A stretch of DNA of 64,000 nt from GCA-2746365 sp963711255 (GTDB taxonomy: Bacteria; Pseudomonadota; Gammaproteobacteria; SZUA-229). Location: the NCBI GenBank assembly GCA_963711255.1, contig CAVQDO010000009.1, positions 62,001 through 126,000 on the forward strand. The letters run 5' to 3'. The notes below the pieces were generated by a model. That model was given only the letters and a program-made list of their open reading frames with translations, was not told where the DNA came from and made no database searches. The position numbers and the translations under genes were made by a program. This document shows positions 1 to 9,095 of this stretch, in pieces (positions within the stretch are counted from its first letter, which is position 1; each line of letters starts with the position of its first letter).

Positions 1-96
1 CACAGCACCGGCAGTGATAAACAGGTCAGAGCCATCCTTCTTCACCATGGTACGAAGAAGATCGTGCATGTATTTTATTGCCTTATCGCGATCCAA
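1..96 (-). CDS. pilU: PilU-type pilus retraction ATPase, N-terminal fragment
   Basis: Start of a PilT-like ATPase that assists type IV pilus retraction at the inner membrane. Only about 32 codons are present; the gene runs off the left edge. The visible residues include KKDGSDLFITAGA, the characteristic opening of PilT/PilU N-terminal domains, and it lies directly downstream of pilT on the same strand, the usual pilT-pilU order. The start is uncertain: a TTG at 96 has an AGAGGG seven bases upstream, while an in-frame ATG at 69 would shorten the protein by nine residues. PilU rather than a second PilT is inferred from gene order and this N-terminus. Confidence 0.8.
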   Translation of the reverse strand, partial: MDRDKAIKYMHDLLRTMVKKDGSDLFITAGAV

Positions 97-175
97 TTTA
101 TTTCCCTCTATACTTATCTGTTATACACATAAAAACTCACTCTGATATTTTATCGCTTTACTAATAATCGCTTTT

Positions 176-1210
176 CTAAAACAGGTCTCGATTAGCGGCC
201 TTCTTACGCGCTTCATCTTTACTAATCAGACCGCGGGCCAGCAGTTCCTGCAAATTCTGGTCGAGCGTCTGCATGCCGATCGCCTGCCCGGTTTGTATGG
301 CAGAGAACATTTGTGCAATTTTGTTTTCTCGAATCAGGTTTTTAATCGCGGAGGTGCCAATCATTATTTCATGCGCCGCGACCCGGCCACCACCAATTTT
401 CTTCAACAGTGTTTGCGAAATAACCGCACGCAGCGACTCCGACATCATGGCACGCACCATTTCTTTTTCTGCTGCCGGGAACACATCCACGATACGATCC
501 ACTGTTTTTGCCGCCGAACTGGTATGCAACGTACCGAATACCAGGTGACCGGTTTCAGCGGCAGACAAAGCCAGTCGAATAGTTTCAAGGTCACGCATCT
601 CACCCACCAGGATCACATCGGGGTCTTCACGCAACGCCGAGCGCAGTGCTTCACTAAAGCCCAGGGTATCTCGATGTACCTCTCGCTGGTTAATCAGTGA
701 CTTTTTACTTTCGTGAACAAATTCAATAGGATCTTCAATGGTCAGGATATGGCCGTAATGGTTTTCGTTGACGTAGTTAACCATACCGGCAAGTGTTGTT
801 GATTTTCCCGAACCGGTTGGCCCGGTCACCAGTACAATACCGCGAGGTGTATTTGAGATATCCTCAAAAATTTTCGGCGCGCCTAAATCCTCCAGGGTCA
901 GAATTTTAGATGGAATGGTCCGAAATACCGCGCCTGCACCACGATTATGGTTGAACGCATTAACACGAAAACGGGCAAGCCCGGGTATTTCAAAAGAAAA
1001 ATCTGTTTCCAGGTATTCCTCATAGGTTTTACGCTGCTTATCATTCATGATGTCATACACCATGCCGTGGACTGACTCATGGTCCATTGGGTCGACGTTA
1101 ATCCGGCGCACATCACCGTCAACACGAATCATTGGCGGCAGGCCTGCCGACAAGTGTAAATCTGATGCCCCATTTTTAACGCTAAATGCAAGTAACTGAG
1201 CGATATCCAT
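176..1210 (-). CDS. pilT: Type IV pilus retraction ATPase PilT
   Basis: Hexameric cytoplasmic ATPase that powers pilus depolymerisation, driving twitching motility and DNA uptake. The 344-residue product has the family length. It shows Walker A GPTGSGKST (about 130-138), a Walker B/Asp-box region DPDVILVGEMRD (about 195-206), the His box GHLVFGTLHT, and an AIRNLIRE-like motif (SAIKNLIRE, about 288) needed for retraction. The ATG at 1210 is preferred over the adjacent upstream TTG because AGGGG sits six bases before it. It is followed by pilU, about 80 bases away. The gene yggS, often found between pilT and proC, is not present here. Confidence 0.97.
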   Translation of the reverse strand: MDIAQLLAFSVKNGASDLHLSAGLPPMIRVDGDVRRINVDPMDHESVHGMVYDIMNDKQRKTYEEYLETDFSFEIPGLARFRVNAFNHNRGAGAVFRTIPSKILTLEDLGAPKIFEDISNTPRGIVLVTGPTGSGKSTTLAGMVNYVNENHYGHILTIEDPIEFVHESKKSLINQREVHRDTLGFSEALRSALREDPDVILVGEMRDLETIRLALSAAETGHLVFGTLHTSSAAKTVDRIVDVFPAAEKEMVRAMMSESLRAVISQTLLKKIGGGRVAAHEIMIGTSAIKNLIRENKIAQMFSAIQTGQAIGMQTLDQNLQELLARGLISKDEARKKAANRDLF

Positions 1211-1441
1211 CAAAATCCCCTGGTTTGTAACGAGCTTTGCAGGCTGAATATATTTCGCGCAAAGCCTCTCTGATTTTAAATTCTTATAATGACTCTCCTA
1301 TTTATAGCTAAAATTCCGTTTTCTTCCTGTATTCCACGACTATTTGATCAATTTTTTTTACTTACGCCCCGCATTCACAGGAACACTAAATGAGTATGCT
1401 AATATTCCCCGCAACATGACCAGACAATACCTGGAGCAACA

Positions 1442-2272
1442 ATGAGCACAATCGGATTTATCGGCGGAGGCAATATGGCCAGCAGCCTTATCGGCGGATT
1501 AATCAATGCCGGTTACGCAGCATCCAGCATTACGGTTACAGAGCCGGATAAGACACTATTACAATCGCTGAAAGAACGGTTTAAGGTCCAGGTATCAACA
1601 GATAACAATGCTGTTATCAATTGTGATGTCATTGTTCTTGCTGTTAAACCACAAATCCTTAAAGCGGTTTGCCAGCAACTGGACTGTAGCAACAACAGCG
1701 GCTCACTGTTTGTCTCAATTGCTGCCGGCATAAAAAGTACGGATATTGGACGCTGGCTGGGACCAAACCGGGAACAGCAGGCGCAGGCCATCGTACGCTG
1801 CATGCCAAACACACCGTCCTTGCTGCAATGCGGTGCCACAGGGCTGTTTGCCAATGCCCAGGTCAGTGACACTCAAAAACAGCTGGCAGAGCAAATCATG
1901 CAGGCCGTAGGCATAGCACTATGGGTGAACACCGAAGAACAACTAAACGCAGTTACCGCCGTTTCCGGCAGTGGTCCGGCTTATTTCTTTTTAATGATGG
2001 AAGCCATGCAGCAGGCTGGTGAAAAGCTGGGTCTAAGCAGTGATGTAGCACAACAACTGGTGTTGCATACGGCACTGGGCGCGGCGCGAATGGCGACAGA
2101 AAGCGACCTGTCTCCCGCAGAACTGCGCCAGCGAGTCACCTCTAAAGGCGGCACCACTGAGCAGGCAATATTAAGTTTTCAATCGGCTAATTTTCAGCAA
2201 GTTGTACTCGATGCGCTGCAGGCAGCCAATGACCGTTCGATTTCACTGGCTGAAGAACTGGGTTCGAACTAA
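1442..2272 (+). CDS. proC: Pyrroline-5-carboxylate reductase
   Basis: Catalyses the last step of proline synthesis, NAD(P)H-dependent reduction of 1-pyrroline-5-carboxylate to proline, in the cytosol. The 276-residue product has the usual length. It opens with the Rossmann motif GFIGGGNMASSLIGGL and has the C-terminal dimerisation domain with AVSGSGPAYFF and the signature region RVTSKGGTTEQAI. The start ATG has GGAG five bases upstream. It is divergent from pilT and followed 48 bases later by yggT, a very common gammaproteobacterial pair. Confidence 0.97.
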   Translation: MSTIGFIGGGNMASSLIGGLINAGYAASSITVTEPDKTLLQSLKERFKVQVSTDNNAVINCDVIVLAVKPQILKAVCQQLDCSNNSGSLFVSIAAGIKSTDIGRWLGPNREQQAQAIVRCMPNTPSLLQCGATGLFANAQVSDTQKQLAEQIMQAVGIALWVNTEEQLNAVTAVSGSGPAYFFLMMEAMQQAGEKLGLSSDVAQQLVLHTALGAARMATESDLSPAELRQRVTSKGGTTEQAILSFQSANFQQVVLDALQAANDRSISLAEELGSN

Positions 2273-2320
2273 AATCCACTTTATATAAATCATTCGAATA
2301 TAAAATACGCAGGTTACACT

Positions 2321-2872
2321 ATGGGCAACGAAAATCCGTTTATCTTTTTAATTGATACCTTATTTAGTATCTATATTGCTATCATGTTGCTGCGTTTTAT
2401 ACTGCAACAGGTTGGTGCGGATTTTTATAACCCCATTTCCCAGTTTATAGTCAAAGCGACACAGCCTCTGGTTGGCATTGCACGACGTTTTATTCCCAGC
2501 ATCAAAAAAATCGATACCGCTTCCCTGGTTCTGGTACTGGCTTTGATTCTGCTGAAATTAATACTGCTTTACAGTATCGCCGGCTTCCCTGTCGATATCT
2601 CAAAATTACTGGTAAAAGGATTTTATGACCTGATTTCACTGACTTTCGATATATTTATCGTTGCCTTATTTATACAGGCAATTTTAAGCTGGGTTAATCC
2701 CGACCCTTATAACCCGGTAAGCAGCCTGTTACGAAACCTGACCTACCCCATACTGCGGCCACTACAGAAACGCATACCACCCATCGGCGGAATCGACCTG
2801 TCGACACTGGTCGGACTGATTGGTTTGATGTTTATTAAACGACTGGTTTTATCTTTGTTTCAGGTTTTATAA
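2321..2872 (+). CDS. yggT: YggT family integral membrane protein
   Basis: Small inner-membrane protein with two YGGT repeats, each a pair of hydrophobic helices followed by a conserved turn (NPISQFIVKATQPLV near residue 40 and NPVSSLLRNLTYPILRPLQ near 130). The family has been linked to osmotic tolerance and membrane protein biogenesis, but its biochemical role is not settled. The 183-residue length is normal for the two-repeat form. It lies just after proC and is probably co-transcribed. A palindromic repeat element follows it, before the convergent gspF. Confidence 0.92.
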   Translation: MGNENPFIFLIDTLFSIYIAIMLLRFILQQVGADFYNPISQFIVKATQPLVGIARRFIPSIKKIDTASLVLVLALILLKLILLYSIAGFPVDISKLLVKGFYDLISLTFDIFIVALFIQAILSWVNPDPYNPVSSLLRNLTYPILRPLQKRIPPIGGIDLSTLVGLIGLMFIKRLVLSLFQVL

Positions 2873-2893
2873 ACAAAAACAAATAAAAACTTC

Positions 2894-2988
2894 TACCACA
2901 GAGACACAGAGGGCACAGAGAAAAACACTTCTTTTTAATTATGCGCCGCAGGCGCTGTAACATTTTAATACTCTGTGTCTCTGTGGTA
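2894..2988. repeat. Palindromic intergenic repeat, family A (copy 1)
   Basis: An 18-base arm beginning TACCACAGAGACACAGAG is repeated as a perfect inverted complement at 2971-2988. Between the arms is a small GCGCC-GCA-GGCGC hairpin. It fills the gap between the convergent yggT and gspF genes. Related elements occur at 41373-41482 and 43718-43819. It probably folds as a long hairpin in RNA and could end transcription from both sides, but it has no strong T-tract. Mobility or function is unknown. Confidence 0.85.
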
Positions 2989-2997
2989 AAAACTGCT

Positions 2998-4239
2998 TTA
3001 CTTAACCAAAGAGTTCAGATCAAAGATCGGCAGCAAAATACCCAGCACAATAAGCAACACCATAAGCCCCATCGCAAGAATAATAACCGGCTCTAAAATA
3101 CCAACAATATAGGCGATTAAAGTAACCTGCTCACGTTCCAGCTGAATCGATGCTCGCTCCAGCATTTCTTCCAGCTTACCGCTATTTTCACCACTGGCGA
3201 TTAACTGCAATGTCATTGGTGGAAATAGTTTGCTGTGTTCCAGTGAATTTTTAATGCCACTGCCTTCACGCACACGGTCAGTGGCCTGCAGTATTGCTTC
3301 ACGCATCGGCAGATTAGCAACAACTTTGGCAGATATCTTCATTGCCTCAATCACCGTTACCCCGCTGCCGGTAAGAATACTAAACGTCCTGGTAAACAGT
3401 GCTGCGTTCAAGCCGCGCACCAGACGCTGAATCAGCGGCATTTTGAATAAGAAGGAATGGTACTTCATGACAAACGCCGGACGCTTTAATAACAGCTGAA
3501 AACCAACGATAAGCGCAATAATAAACAGGAACATCACCATGCCATAATCCACCACAAAATCACTCATGGCGATTAATGAAATGGTCAGACCTGGCAGTTC
3601 CTGCCCGGTATCAGAAAACACAGACACCACCTGCGGCACAATGCTGGTCATCATAAAAATAACAATTGCAACGGCGAATAACGATAAAAACGCCGGGTAA
3701 ATTAAAGCCTGCCTGACCTTGCCCTGAATTTCCTGCCGGCTCTCAGTATAATCAGCAAGCCGTTCCAGTACGGTATCAAGGTGCCCCGACTGTTCACCGG
3801 CATCAACCGTCGCACGGTAAAGCTCAGGAAAAACTTTCGGATAGTCGGATAAACCGGCTGCAAGTGAGTGGCCTTCAAGCACACGCGATCGAATCGCATA
3901 CAGCATACTTTTAATACGCTGTTTTTCTGCCTGGTTAGCAACGGCTGACAGGGTTTCATCCAGTGGCAATGCGGCCTGGATCAGGGTCGCCAGCTGGCGT
4001 GTTAACAGGGCCAGTTCTGTGGTGCTGATACTGCGCTGAAAATATCGGGAAACCCCAAAGCCACCAGCTTTTTTTTCACTGCGTGTACCTTGCGTCTTTT
4101 TATTGTTTTCGGTAATTTCAAGTGGCATCAACGAGCGGTCGCGCAACATCTGGCGCACCTGTCGCGCGGTGTCGCCCTCAACCACACCTTTTAGTTCTTT
4201 ACCTTTTGCATCCAGTGCAATGTAATCAAAAGCGGCCAT
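2998..4239 (-). CDS. gspF: Type II secretion inner-membrane platform protein GspF
   Basis: Polytopic inner-membrane protein of the T2SS platform that links the GspE ATPase to pseudopilus assembly. The 413-residue product has the family length. It starts MAAFDYIALDAKGKELKG, typical of GspF, and has two T2SSF domains (roughly 75-195 and 278-400), each ending in hydrophobic helices, with the conserved LLTRQLATLIQAALPL region. It is the last gene of the gspC-D-E-F block. The 139-base gap after gspE is unusually long for this pair and holds a palindrome. Confidence 0.97.
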   Translation of the reverse strand: MAAFDYIALDAKGKELKGVVEGDTARQVRQMLRDRSLMPLEITENNKKTQGTRSEKKAGGFGVSRYFQRSISTTELALLTRQLATLIQAALPLDETLSAVANQAEKQRIKSMLYAIRSRVLEGHSLAAGLSDYPKVFPELYRATVDAGEQSGHLDTVLERLADYTESRQEIQGKVRQALIYPAFLSLFAVAIVIFMMTSIVPQVVSVFSDTGQELPGLTISLIAMSDFVVDYGMVMFLFIIALIVGFQLLLKRPAFVMKYHSFLFKMPLIQRLVRGLNAALFTRTFSILTGSGVTVIEAMKISAKVVANLPMREAILQATDRVREGSGIKNSLEHSKLFPPMTLQLIASGENSGKLEEMLERASIQLEREQVTLIAYIVGILEPVIILAMGLMVLLIVLGILLPIFDLNSLVK

Positions 4240-4246
4240 TGAAAAT

Positions 4247-4365
4247 CAGTGAATAGCGGACTGTGAATAGTGGATAGATAAAAGCCGGGGTAAGGCTTTT
4301 ATTTTATCTTCACTATTGATCAGTTTTGTTTGTGCGTTATTCAAAATTCACCATTCACTATTTGT
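4247..4365. repeat. Palindromic GAATAG-type repeat between gspE and gspF
   Basis: The gap carries several copies of a GTGAATAG/CTATTCAC-like word in both orientations (for example around 4249, 4263, 4309 and 4353) flanking a central AAAAGCC...GGCTTTT hairpin. Similar words form the inverted repeat at 32965-33014. The arrangement looks like a dispersed palindromic element inserted in the operon rather than gene sequence. Confidence 0.5.
4280..4300 (-). terminator. Possible intrinsic terminator or attenuator between gspE and gspF
   Basis: Read on the minus strand, AAAAGCC, a seven-base loop TTACCCC and GGCTTTT form a perfect seven-pair stem whose 3' arm ends in four T residues. It lies between gspE and gspF, so it could lower gspF expression relative to gspC-D-E. 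The T-run is short, and the hairpin is also the core of a larger palindrome, so termination is only a possibility. Confidence 0.35.
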
Positions 4366-4378
4366 TATTCTCAACGAC

Positions 4379-5944
4379 TCAATCATCTCTGCTTACACGC
4401 AGCACTTCTTCCAGCGATGTCCGGCCTTTAAGAATCATACGTTTTCCATCCTGGCTTAAACTTCGCGTCACGGTTCTGGCATAATCTTCCATTGCCTGCT
4501 CACCGTCACCTTCATGAATCATACTGTGCAATTTGTGATCAATAGGAATGAACTCATATAGACCGCTTCGGCCAATATAACCCAGCTGGTTACACTTGAC
4601 ACAGCTGCCGGCACTATAAATAACAGTCAGGTCATCGTCTTTCATGCCCAGCCATTCACGCTCTTTTTCGGTAATGGTATGCGGATGCTTACAGTGCGGA
4701 CAGAGGTTTCTGACCAGGCGCTGCGCCATGACACCGATCAAACTGGATGCCAGCAGGAACGGCTCAACACCCATATCACGTAAACGGGTAATAGCGCCAA
4801 TCGCACTATTGGTATGTAACGTGGACAATACCAGGTGACCGGTTAAACTTGCCTGTACCGCGATCGAGGCTGTTTCCAGGTCACGAATCTCACCAATCAT
4901 AACCACGTCCGGATCCTGACGTAAGATCGAACGCAAGCCGCGCGCAAAGGTCATATCAACCTTGGCGTTCACCTGGGTCTGACCAATACCGTCAATGTAA
5001 TACTCAATCGGGTCTTCCACCGTGAGAATATTTCTCGTTTTAACATTGAGTTCACTCAAACCGGCATACAGTGTTGTTGTTTTACCTGAACCGGTAGGGC
5101 CGGTTACCAGAATAATGCCGTGCGGTTTATGCAGCAGGTGGTGAAAACTGTCAAATACCTGATCTGACATGCCCAGCTGTTCGAGATCAAGGCGGCCCGC
5201 CTGTTTATCGAGCAAACGCATTACGACTCGTTCACCGTGGCCGGATGGCAGGGTAGAAACACGAACATCAACCGCGCGACCGGCCACGCGCAGGGAAATA
5301 CGCCCATCCTGCGGCAAACGTTTCTCGGCAATGTCCATTTTAGACATTACTTTAATACGCGAGATAACCAGCGGCGCAATATTACCGGGCGGCTTCAAGA
5401 TTTCACGCAACATACCGTCAACACGAAAACGAATTCGCATGCGGTTTTCAAACGGTTCTATATGCACATCAGAGGCGTTAATCTTTATCGCTTCGCTTAA
5501 CAGCGCATTGATTAAACGAATGATCGGCGCATCATCATCCGCTTCCATGAGATCTTCAGGCTCGAGCGTTTCCGCCAGCTCATCGAGGTCGAGTTCGTCG
5601 CCGACACCTTCCATCATGGCCATTGCCTGGTCACTGCCCTGCTCATAGGTCTGTGCCAACAAGGCAGCGAACTGCTCTTCCGTGGTTGGACTTAAGGAAA
5701 TATTCCGCCGTGTAATACGGCTTACTTCTGCAAGCACCACAGGATCAGGCTCGTCCCGGTATAGCAGGTTTATAGCATCATCATCAATCTGGCCAATCAA
5801 TACACCATGCCGCTTGGCAAAGGCATAAGGCAATATCTGCGCGCTTAATGGCACTAATGATTTAAAAGCGTCCTGCTGTAAAATATCACCGGCCGATTTA
5901 TCACCTATGTCACCGGCCAGCTCATTTATGCTAGATGAATCCAT
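4379..5944 (-). CDS. gspE: Type II secretion ATPase GspE
   Basis: Cytoplasmic AAA-type ATPase that drives pseudopilus extension in the T2SS. With the start at 5944 it has 521 residues. Seen: an N-terminal GspE domain, Walker A GPTGSGKTTT (about 282-291), Asp box with LTVEDPIEY, Walker B DPDVVMIGEIRD (about 344-355), His box GHLVLSTLHTNS, and the tetracysteine zinc site CPHC (about 415-418) plus CVKC (about 448-451). That zinc site separates GspE/PilB from PilT. The open frame extends 16 codons upstream into gspD, but MDSSSINEL is the first plausible start and overlaps the gspD stop by 14 bases, suggesting translational coupling. Confidence 0.97.
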   Translation of the reverse strand: MDSSSINELAGDIGDKSAGDILQQDAFKSLVPLSAQILPYAFAKRHGVLIGQIDDDAINLLYRDEPDPVVLAEVSRITRRNISLSPTTEEQFAALLAQTYEQGSDQAMAMMEGVGDELDLDELAETLEPEDLMEADDDAPIIRLINALLSEAIKINASDVHIEPFENRMRIRFRVDGMLREILKPPGNIAPLVISRIKVMSKMDIAEKRLPQDGRISLRVAGRAVDVRVSTLPSGHGERVVMRLLDKQAGRLDLEQLGMSDQVFDSFHHLLHKPHGIILVTGPTGSGKTTTLYAGLSELNVKTRNILTVEDPIEYYIDGIGQTQVNAKVDMTFARGLRSILRQDPDVVMIGEIRDLETASIAVQASLTGHLVLSTLHTNSAIGAITRLRDMGVEPFLLASSLIGVMAQRLVRNLCPHCKHPHTITEKEREWLGMKDDDLTVIYSAGSCVKCNQLGYIGRSGLYEFIPIDHKLHSMIHEGDGEQAMEDYARTVTRSLSQDGKRMILKGRTSLEEVLRVSRDD

Positions 5945-8009
5945 CATCTTCATCATCCCAGTCATCTGAAAGTAAGTCATCAGCAGAATCAAGAGTAACC
6001 TTGGACTTCTCTGTGGTCTGTTTTGAACGGTCGATCTCTTCTATCGGCGGTAATCGTGGCGCGGCATCTTTCAACAAACCAAAACTGCCATCTTCTTTGT
6101 TATATGCACCACTCTCAATACCACGAAGATAGTTATATTTTTCATTGGTAACAAAAGAAGCATCTTTATGGTCACGCAAAATACTTGGCCGCAGGAAAAC
6201 CATCAGGTTAGCCTTGTTCTTGGTGGTGCTTTCTGATCGGAATAAAAAACCTATTATTGGAATATCACCCAGCAACGGGATTTTACTTTCTGTATCAGTG
6301 ACTTCTTCCTGGATCAATCCGCCTAATATCAGAATTCCACCATCATCCACCAGCACACTGGTTTTAATAGAGCGTTTACGGGTAGCGATTCCCTGCTCCA
6401 GGGTTCCTGGAATAACACTGGATGTTTCCTGCTCAAGGTCCAGTTTTACGGTGTCACCTTCATTAATTTGCGGTGTTACCTTTAAGGTAAGACCCACATC
6501 CTGCCGCTCAATGGTCTGGAATGGATTTTGCGGATTAGTGCTTCCCGTACCGGTAAAACTGCCGGTTACAAACGGTAGATTCTGGCCAACGATCAACTCG
6601 GCCTCTTCATTGTCCAGCGTTACAATATTCGGCGTTGATAAAATATTAGTGTTGGTATCGGTTTGCAGTGCTCGCAACAATGCCCCGTAACGAACACCAG
6701 AACTATTTTCACCGCCGAGTGCAAATGACAGACCGGACGGCAGCGCCGTCGGCGCAGTGCCACCAATTGAAGATAACAATAAATCACCGACGCCCGCAAA
6801 GTTACTGACACCGACGGGCAATGCACCATCACTCTTCTGTGTGCCATCAACCGCAAAACCTACACCAATCTCCTTATTATTGTTGGTCGTAATTTCGGCA
6901 ATAATTGCTTCAATAAGTACCTGCGCACGGCGTATATCCAGCTGCCGAATAACAGCTTTTAGGTTTTTAACGGTATTTTGATCTGCAGTAATAATTAAGG
7001 CATTGGTTTCTTCGTCAGCCAGGATAATTGCATTCTGGCTAATCGGGCTGGTTACAGAAGCTTTCGCTGCTGCCGACTTGGCTTTAGCGGTAGATTGCTT
7101 ACCCTGATCTTTCAAACCGGTTAATATTTTTGATAGATTCTCTGCTTTTGCATATTTCAAATAAATAACATGCGTATTACCACTGCCATCTTCCAGCGGC
7201 GTATCAAGGTAGCCGACAGTGGCTCTTATTTTAAGGCGGGAGGTACGGTCACCCGTAACCAGGATACTATTGGTTCGATCATCCGCGGCCAGTTTTATGG
7301 CATTTGCAGCATCTTTAGCGTTGACCGTATTTAACGAATTTAAAATCCTGACCAGCTCAGATGCCGATGCATGTTTTAATGGAATAATTTCCAGTTCATC
7401 ACTGTCCGGACGGTCAACGCCTCTAATAATTTTTAGCAGGCGCTGAATATTTCCGGAGTGGTCGGTAATGATTAATGTGTTAGTCGGGTTATAAGCGGCC
7501 AGATGCCCCTGCTGCGGTACCAATGGGCGCAGGATCGGAACCAGCTGAGATGCAGGCACATGATCCAGTCGAATAATTTTGGTAATCAGCTCATCATCAG
7601 CATAGTTGTCATTATTACCCGACAATGGCAGCGGTCCCTGCTTGGCATTAACTTCCGGCACAATTTTAATAACCGAACCGGTGGGCACCGCAGCGTATCC
7701 ATGTACCTGCAAAATAGAAAGGAATACTTCGTAGACAGCTTCGGGTGTTAATGTATTCGCTGAAATAACGGTAACTTTTGCTTTCACACGCGGATCGATG
7801 ATGAAGTTTTTACCGGTGAATTTTGAAACCGTACTGATTAACGCCCGAATATCCGCATCTTTCAGATTCAGCGTAATTTCATCCGCACTGGCCTGCGCAG
7901 ATACAAACAACGTCAACAGCAAAGCCATCAATAACTGTTGCAAAGCCAGCTTTATCTTCCCTGCCGCCCTGCTTTCTTTTTTATTCGTTAAGAATCGAAC
8001 CATGTTCAT
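5931..8009 (-). CDS. gspD: Type II secretion outer-membrane secretin GspD
   Basis: Forms the outer-membrane pore of the T2SS. From the ATG at 8009 it has 692 residues. AGGAA lies six to seven bases upstream of that ATG, which is why it is preferred over the longer frame that would reach into gspC. After a basic start comes a signal peptide ending near SAQASA, then N0 (beginning ITLNLKDADIRALI), N1-N3 domains and the C-terminal secretin domain (for example VGLTLKVTPQINEGDTVKLDLEQE). I see no lipobox. An acidic tail (DDLLSDDWDDEDDGFI) may be the region that binds a pilotin. It lies 25 bases after gspC. Confidence 0.97.
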   Translation of the reverse strand: MNMVRFLTNKKESRAAGKIKLALQQLLMALLLTLFVSAQASADEITLNLKDADIRALISTVSKFTGKNFIIDPRVKAKVTVISANTLTPEAVYEVFLSILQVHGYAAVPTGSVIKIVPEVNAKQGPLPLSGNNDNYADDELITKIIRLDHVPASQLVPILRPLVPQQGHLAAYNPTNTLIITDHSGNIQRLLKIIRGVDRPDSDELEIIPLKHASASELVRILNSLNTVNAKDAANAIKLAADDRTNSILVTGDRTSRLKIRATVGYLDTPLEDGSGNTHVIYLKYAKAENLSKILTGLKDQGKQSTAKAKSAAAKASVTSPISQNAIILADEETNALIITADQNTVKNLKAVIRQLDIRRAQVLIEAIIAEITTNNNKEIGVGFAVDGTQKSDGALPVGVSNFAGVGDLLLSSIGGTAPTALPSGLSFALGGENSSGVRYGALLRALQTDTNTNILSTPNIVTLDNEEAELIVGQNLPFVTGSFTGTGSTNPQNPFQTIERQDVGLTLKVTPQINEGDTVKLDLEQETSSVIPGTLEQGIATRKRSIKTSVLVDDGGILILGGLIQEEVTDTESKIPLLGDIPIIGFLFRSESTTKNKANLMVFLRPSILRDHKDASFVTNEKYNYLRGIESGAYNKEDGSFGLLKDAAPRLPPIEEIDRSKQTTEKSKVTLDSADDLLSDDWDDEDDGFI

Positions 8010-8034
8010 GCAAAATTCCTGATAATCTACTTTG

Positions 8035-8925
8035 CTATGGCAAAGTAATACTAAGCGGTACATCCGCACCATTACGTTTAACCACAATATTAAAACTCTT
8101 TGCTGTACTTAATTGACGTAAAGCATTAATACCATTTCTCTGGTTATTGAGCTTTACCCCATTGATTTCTGTAATTACGTCACCGGTCTCAACACCTAAT
8201 TCTGCCAGTAACTCGCCTTTTTGCTGCGGTTTCAAACGGTAGCCAATTTGTTTCCCTCTTTCTTTAACCACAACCGGCAGGGCGTATTCACCAAATGAGG
8301 TCGGGTTTTTTATAATGTTCTCTCTGATTTGCTTTAATGCCGCTCCCGGTGTGGCCGAACCCGCACCACGGCCAAAGCTTCCTGTAGACTGCCTGCCGTT
8401 GTTACTGCTTAAGCCATCAACACCATTATCTTTCGGTAATCTCAATGTTTCAAGGCGGCCATTACGTTCCAGTACAACAAACTCCGGATGTATTTCCTTT
8501 ATCTCCACACCACCGGGCAATGTATCACCGATGCTGTAAATATCTTCATTCCCCGACTTGCCTTTGGCAATAATAGCGCTGGCAAGTTTCATCGGGGTTG
8601 CCGCGAGTACTCCCTTAAGTGTCAGGTTTAATTTTGTTTCTGGCACATTGCTAGGTTCTGACACGGCAGCTGACTGGCTAGTACCAAAAACATTGGCTGC
8701 GGTCAGTTTATTAACGTTATTTTGCTGAGCGGATTTGCTGATTAGCGGGCGCTTCTGCTGAACAGGTGTTACCGCCTCTTCCTGAGGAAAAAAAAGCCAG
8801 GTTATTTCAACCAGTAAATAGGCACAGGCGATGATCAGCAGCAGGCTTGCGATGGTCGCAAGCCGACGGTTTAATTGCCTTATCACAACCGGGTTGTTTA
8901 GTTGTGTAATCAGTGTGTTAGCCAT
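8035..8925 (-). CDS. gspC: Type II secretion inner-membrane protein GspC
   Basis: Bitopic inner-membrane protein that contacts the secretin and helps recruit cargo. The 296-residue product has one N-terminal membrane segment (about 23-45), a Pro/Gln-rich periplasmic linker, the homology region (LTLKGVLAATPMKLASAII, around 100-120) and a C-terminal PDZ domain (about 215-296, with LGVETGDVITEINGVKLNN). The PDZ type is the Vibrio/Pseudoalteromonas-like form rather than the coiled-coil form of Pseudomonas XcpP. It is the first gene of gspC-D-E-F; its promoter should lie in the 170 bases separating it from metW. Confidence 0.95.
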   Translation of the reverse strand: MANTLITQLNNPVVIRQLNRRLATIASLLLIIACAYLLVEITWLFFPQEEAVTPVQQKRPLISKSAQQNNVNKLTAANVFGTSQSAAVSEPSNVPETKLNLTLKGVLAATPMKLASAIIAKGKSGNEDIYSIGDTLPGGVEIKEIHPEFVVLERNGRLETLRLPKDNGVDGLSSNNGRQSTGSFGRGAGSATPGAALKQIRENIIKNPTSFGEYALPVVVKERGKQIGYRLKPQQKGELLAELGVETGDVITEINGVKLNNQRNGINALRQLSTAKSFNIVVKRNGADVPLSITLP

Positions 8926-9095
8926 TATTTAGAAACATTTTCTTTAAACATCAGATAAGGCAAATTCTAGCAGTCTCTCGCTTGCGTTGCTGACTAATTA
9001 TATGAATTACTCGAAATTGTGACAATTTTCGCCAGTAATTGCCTGATTTACTGTCTGCTGCCAGTAACTACCTGTTCATATTAATAGTAGAGGAA

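Noticed and set aside
5169..5648. Long plus-strand frames opposite gspE, gspD, sucA, lpd and the ExeA-like gene
   Set aside because: They lie antisense to strongly supported genes, have Arg/Ser/His-rich shadow composition and no recognisable domains.
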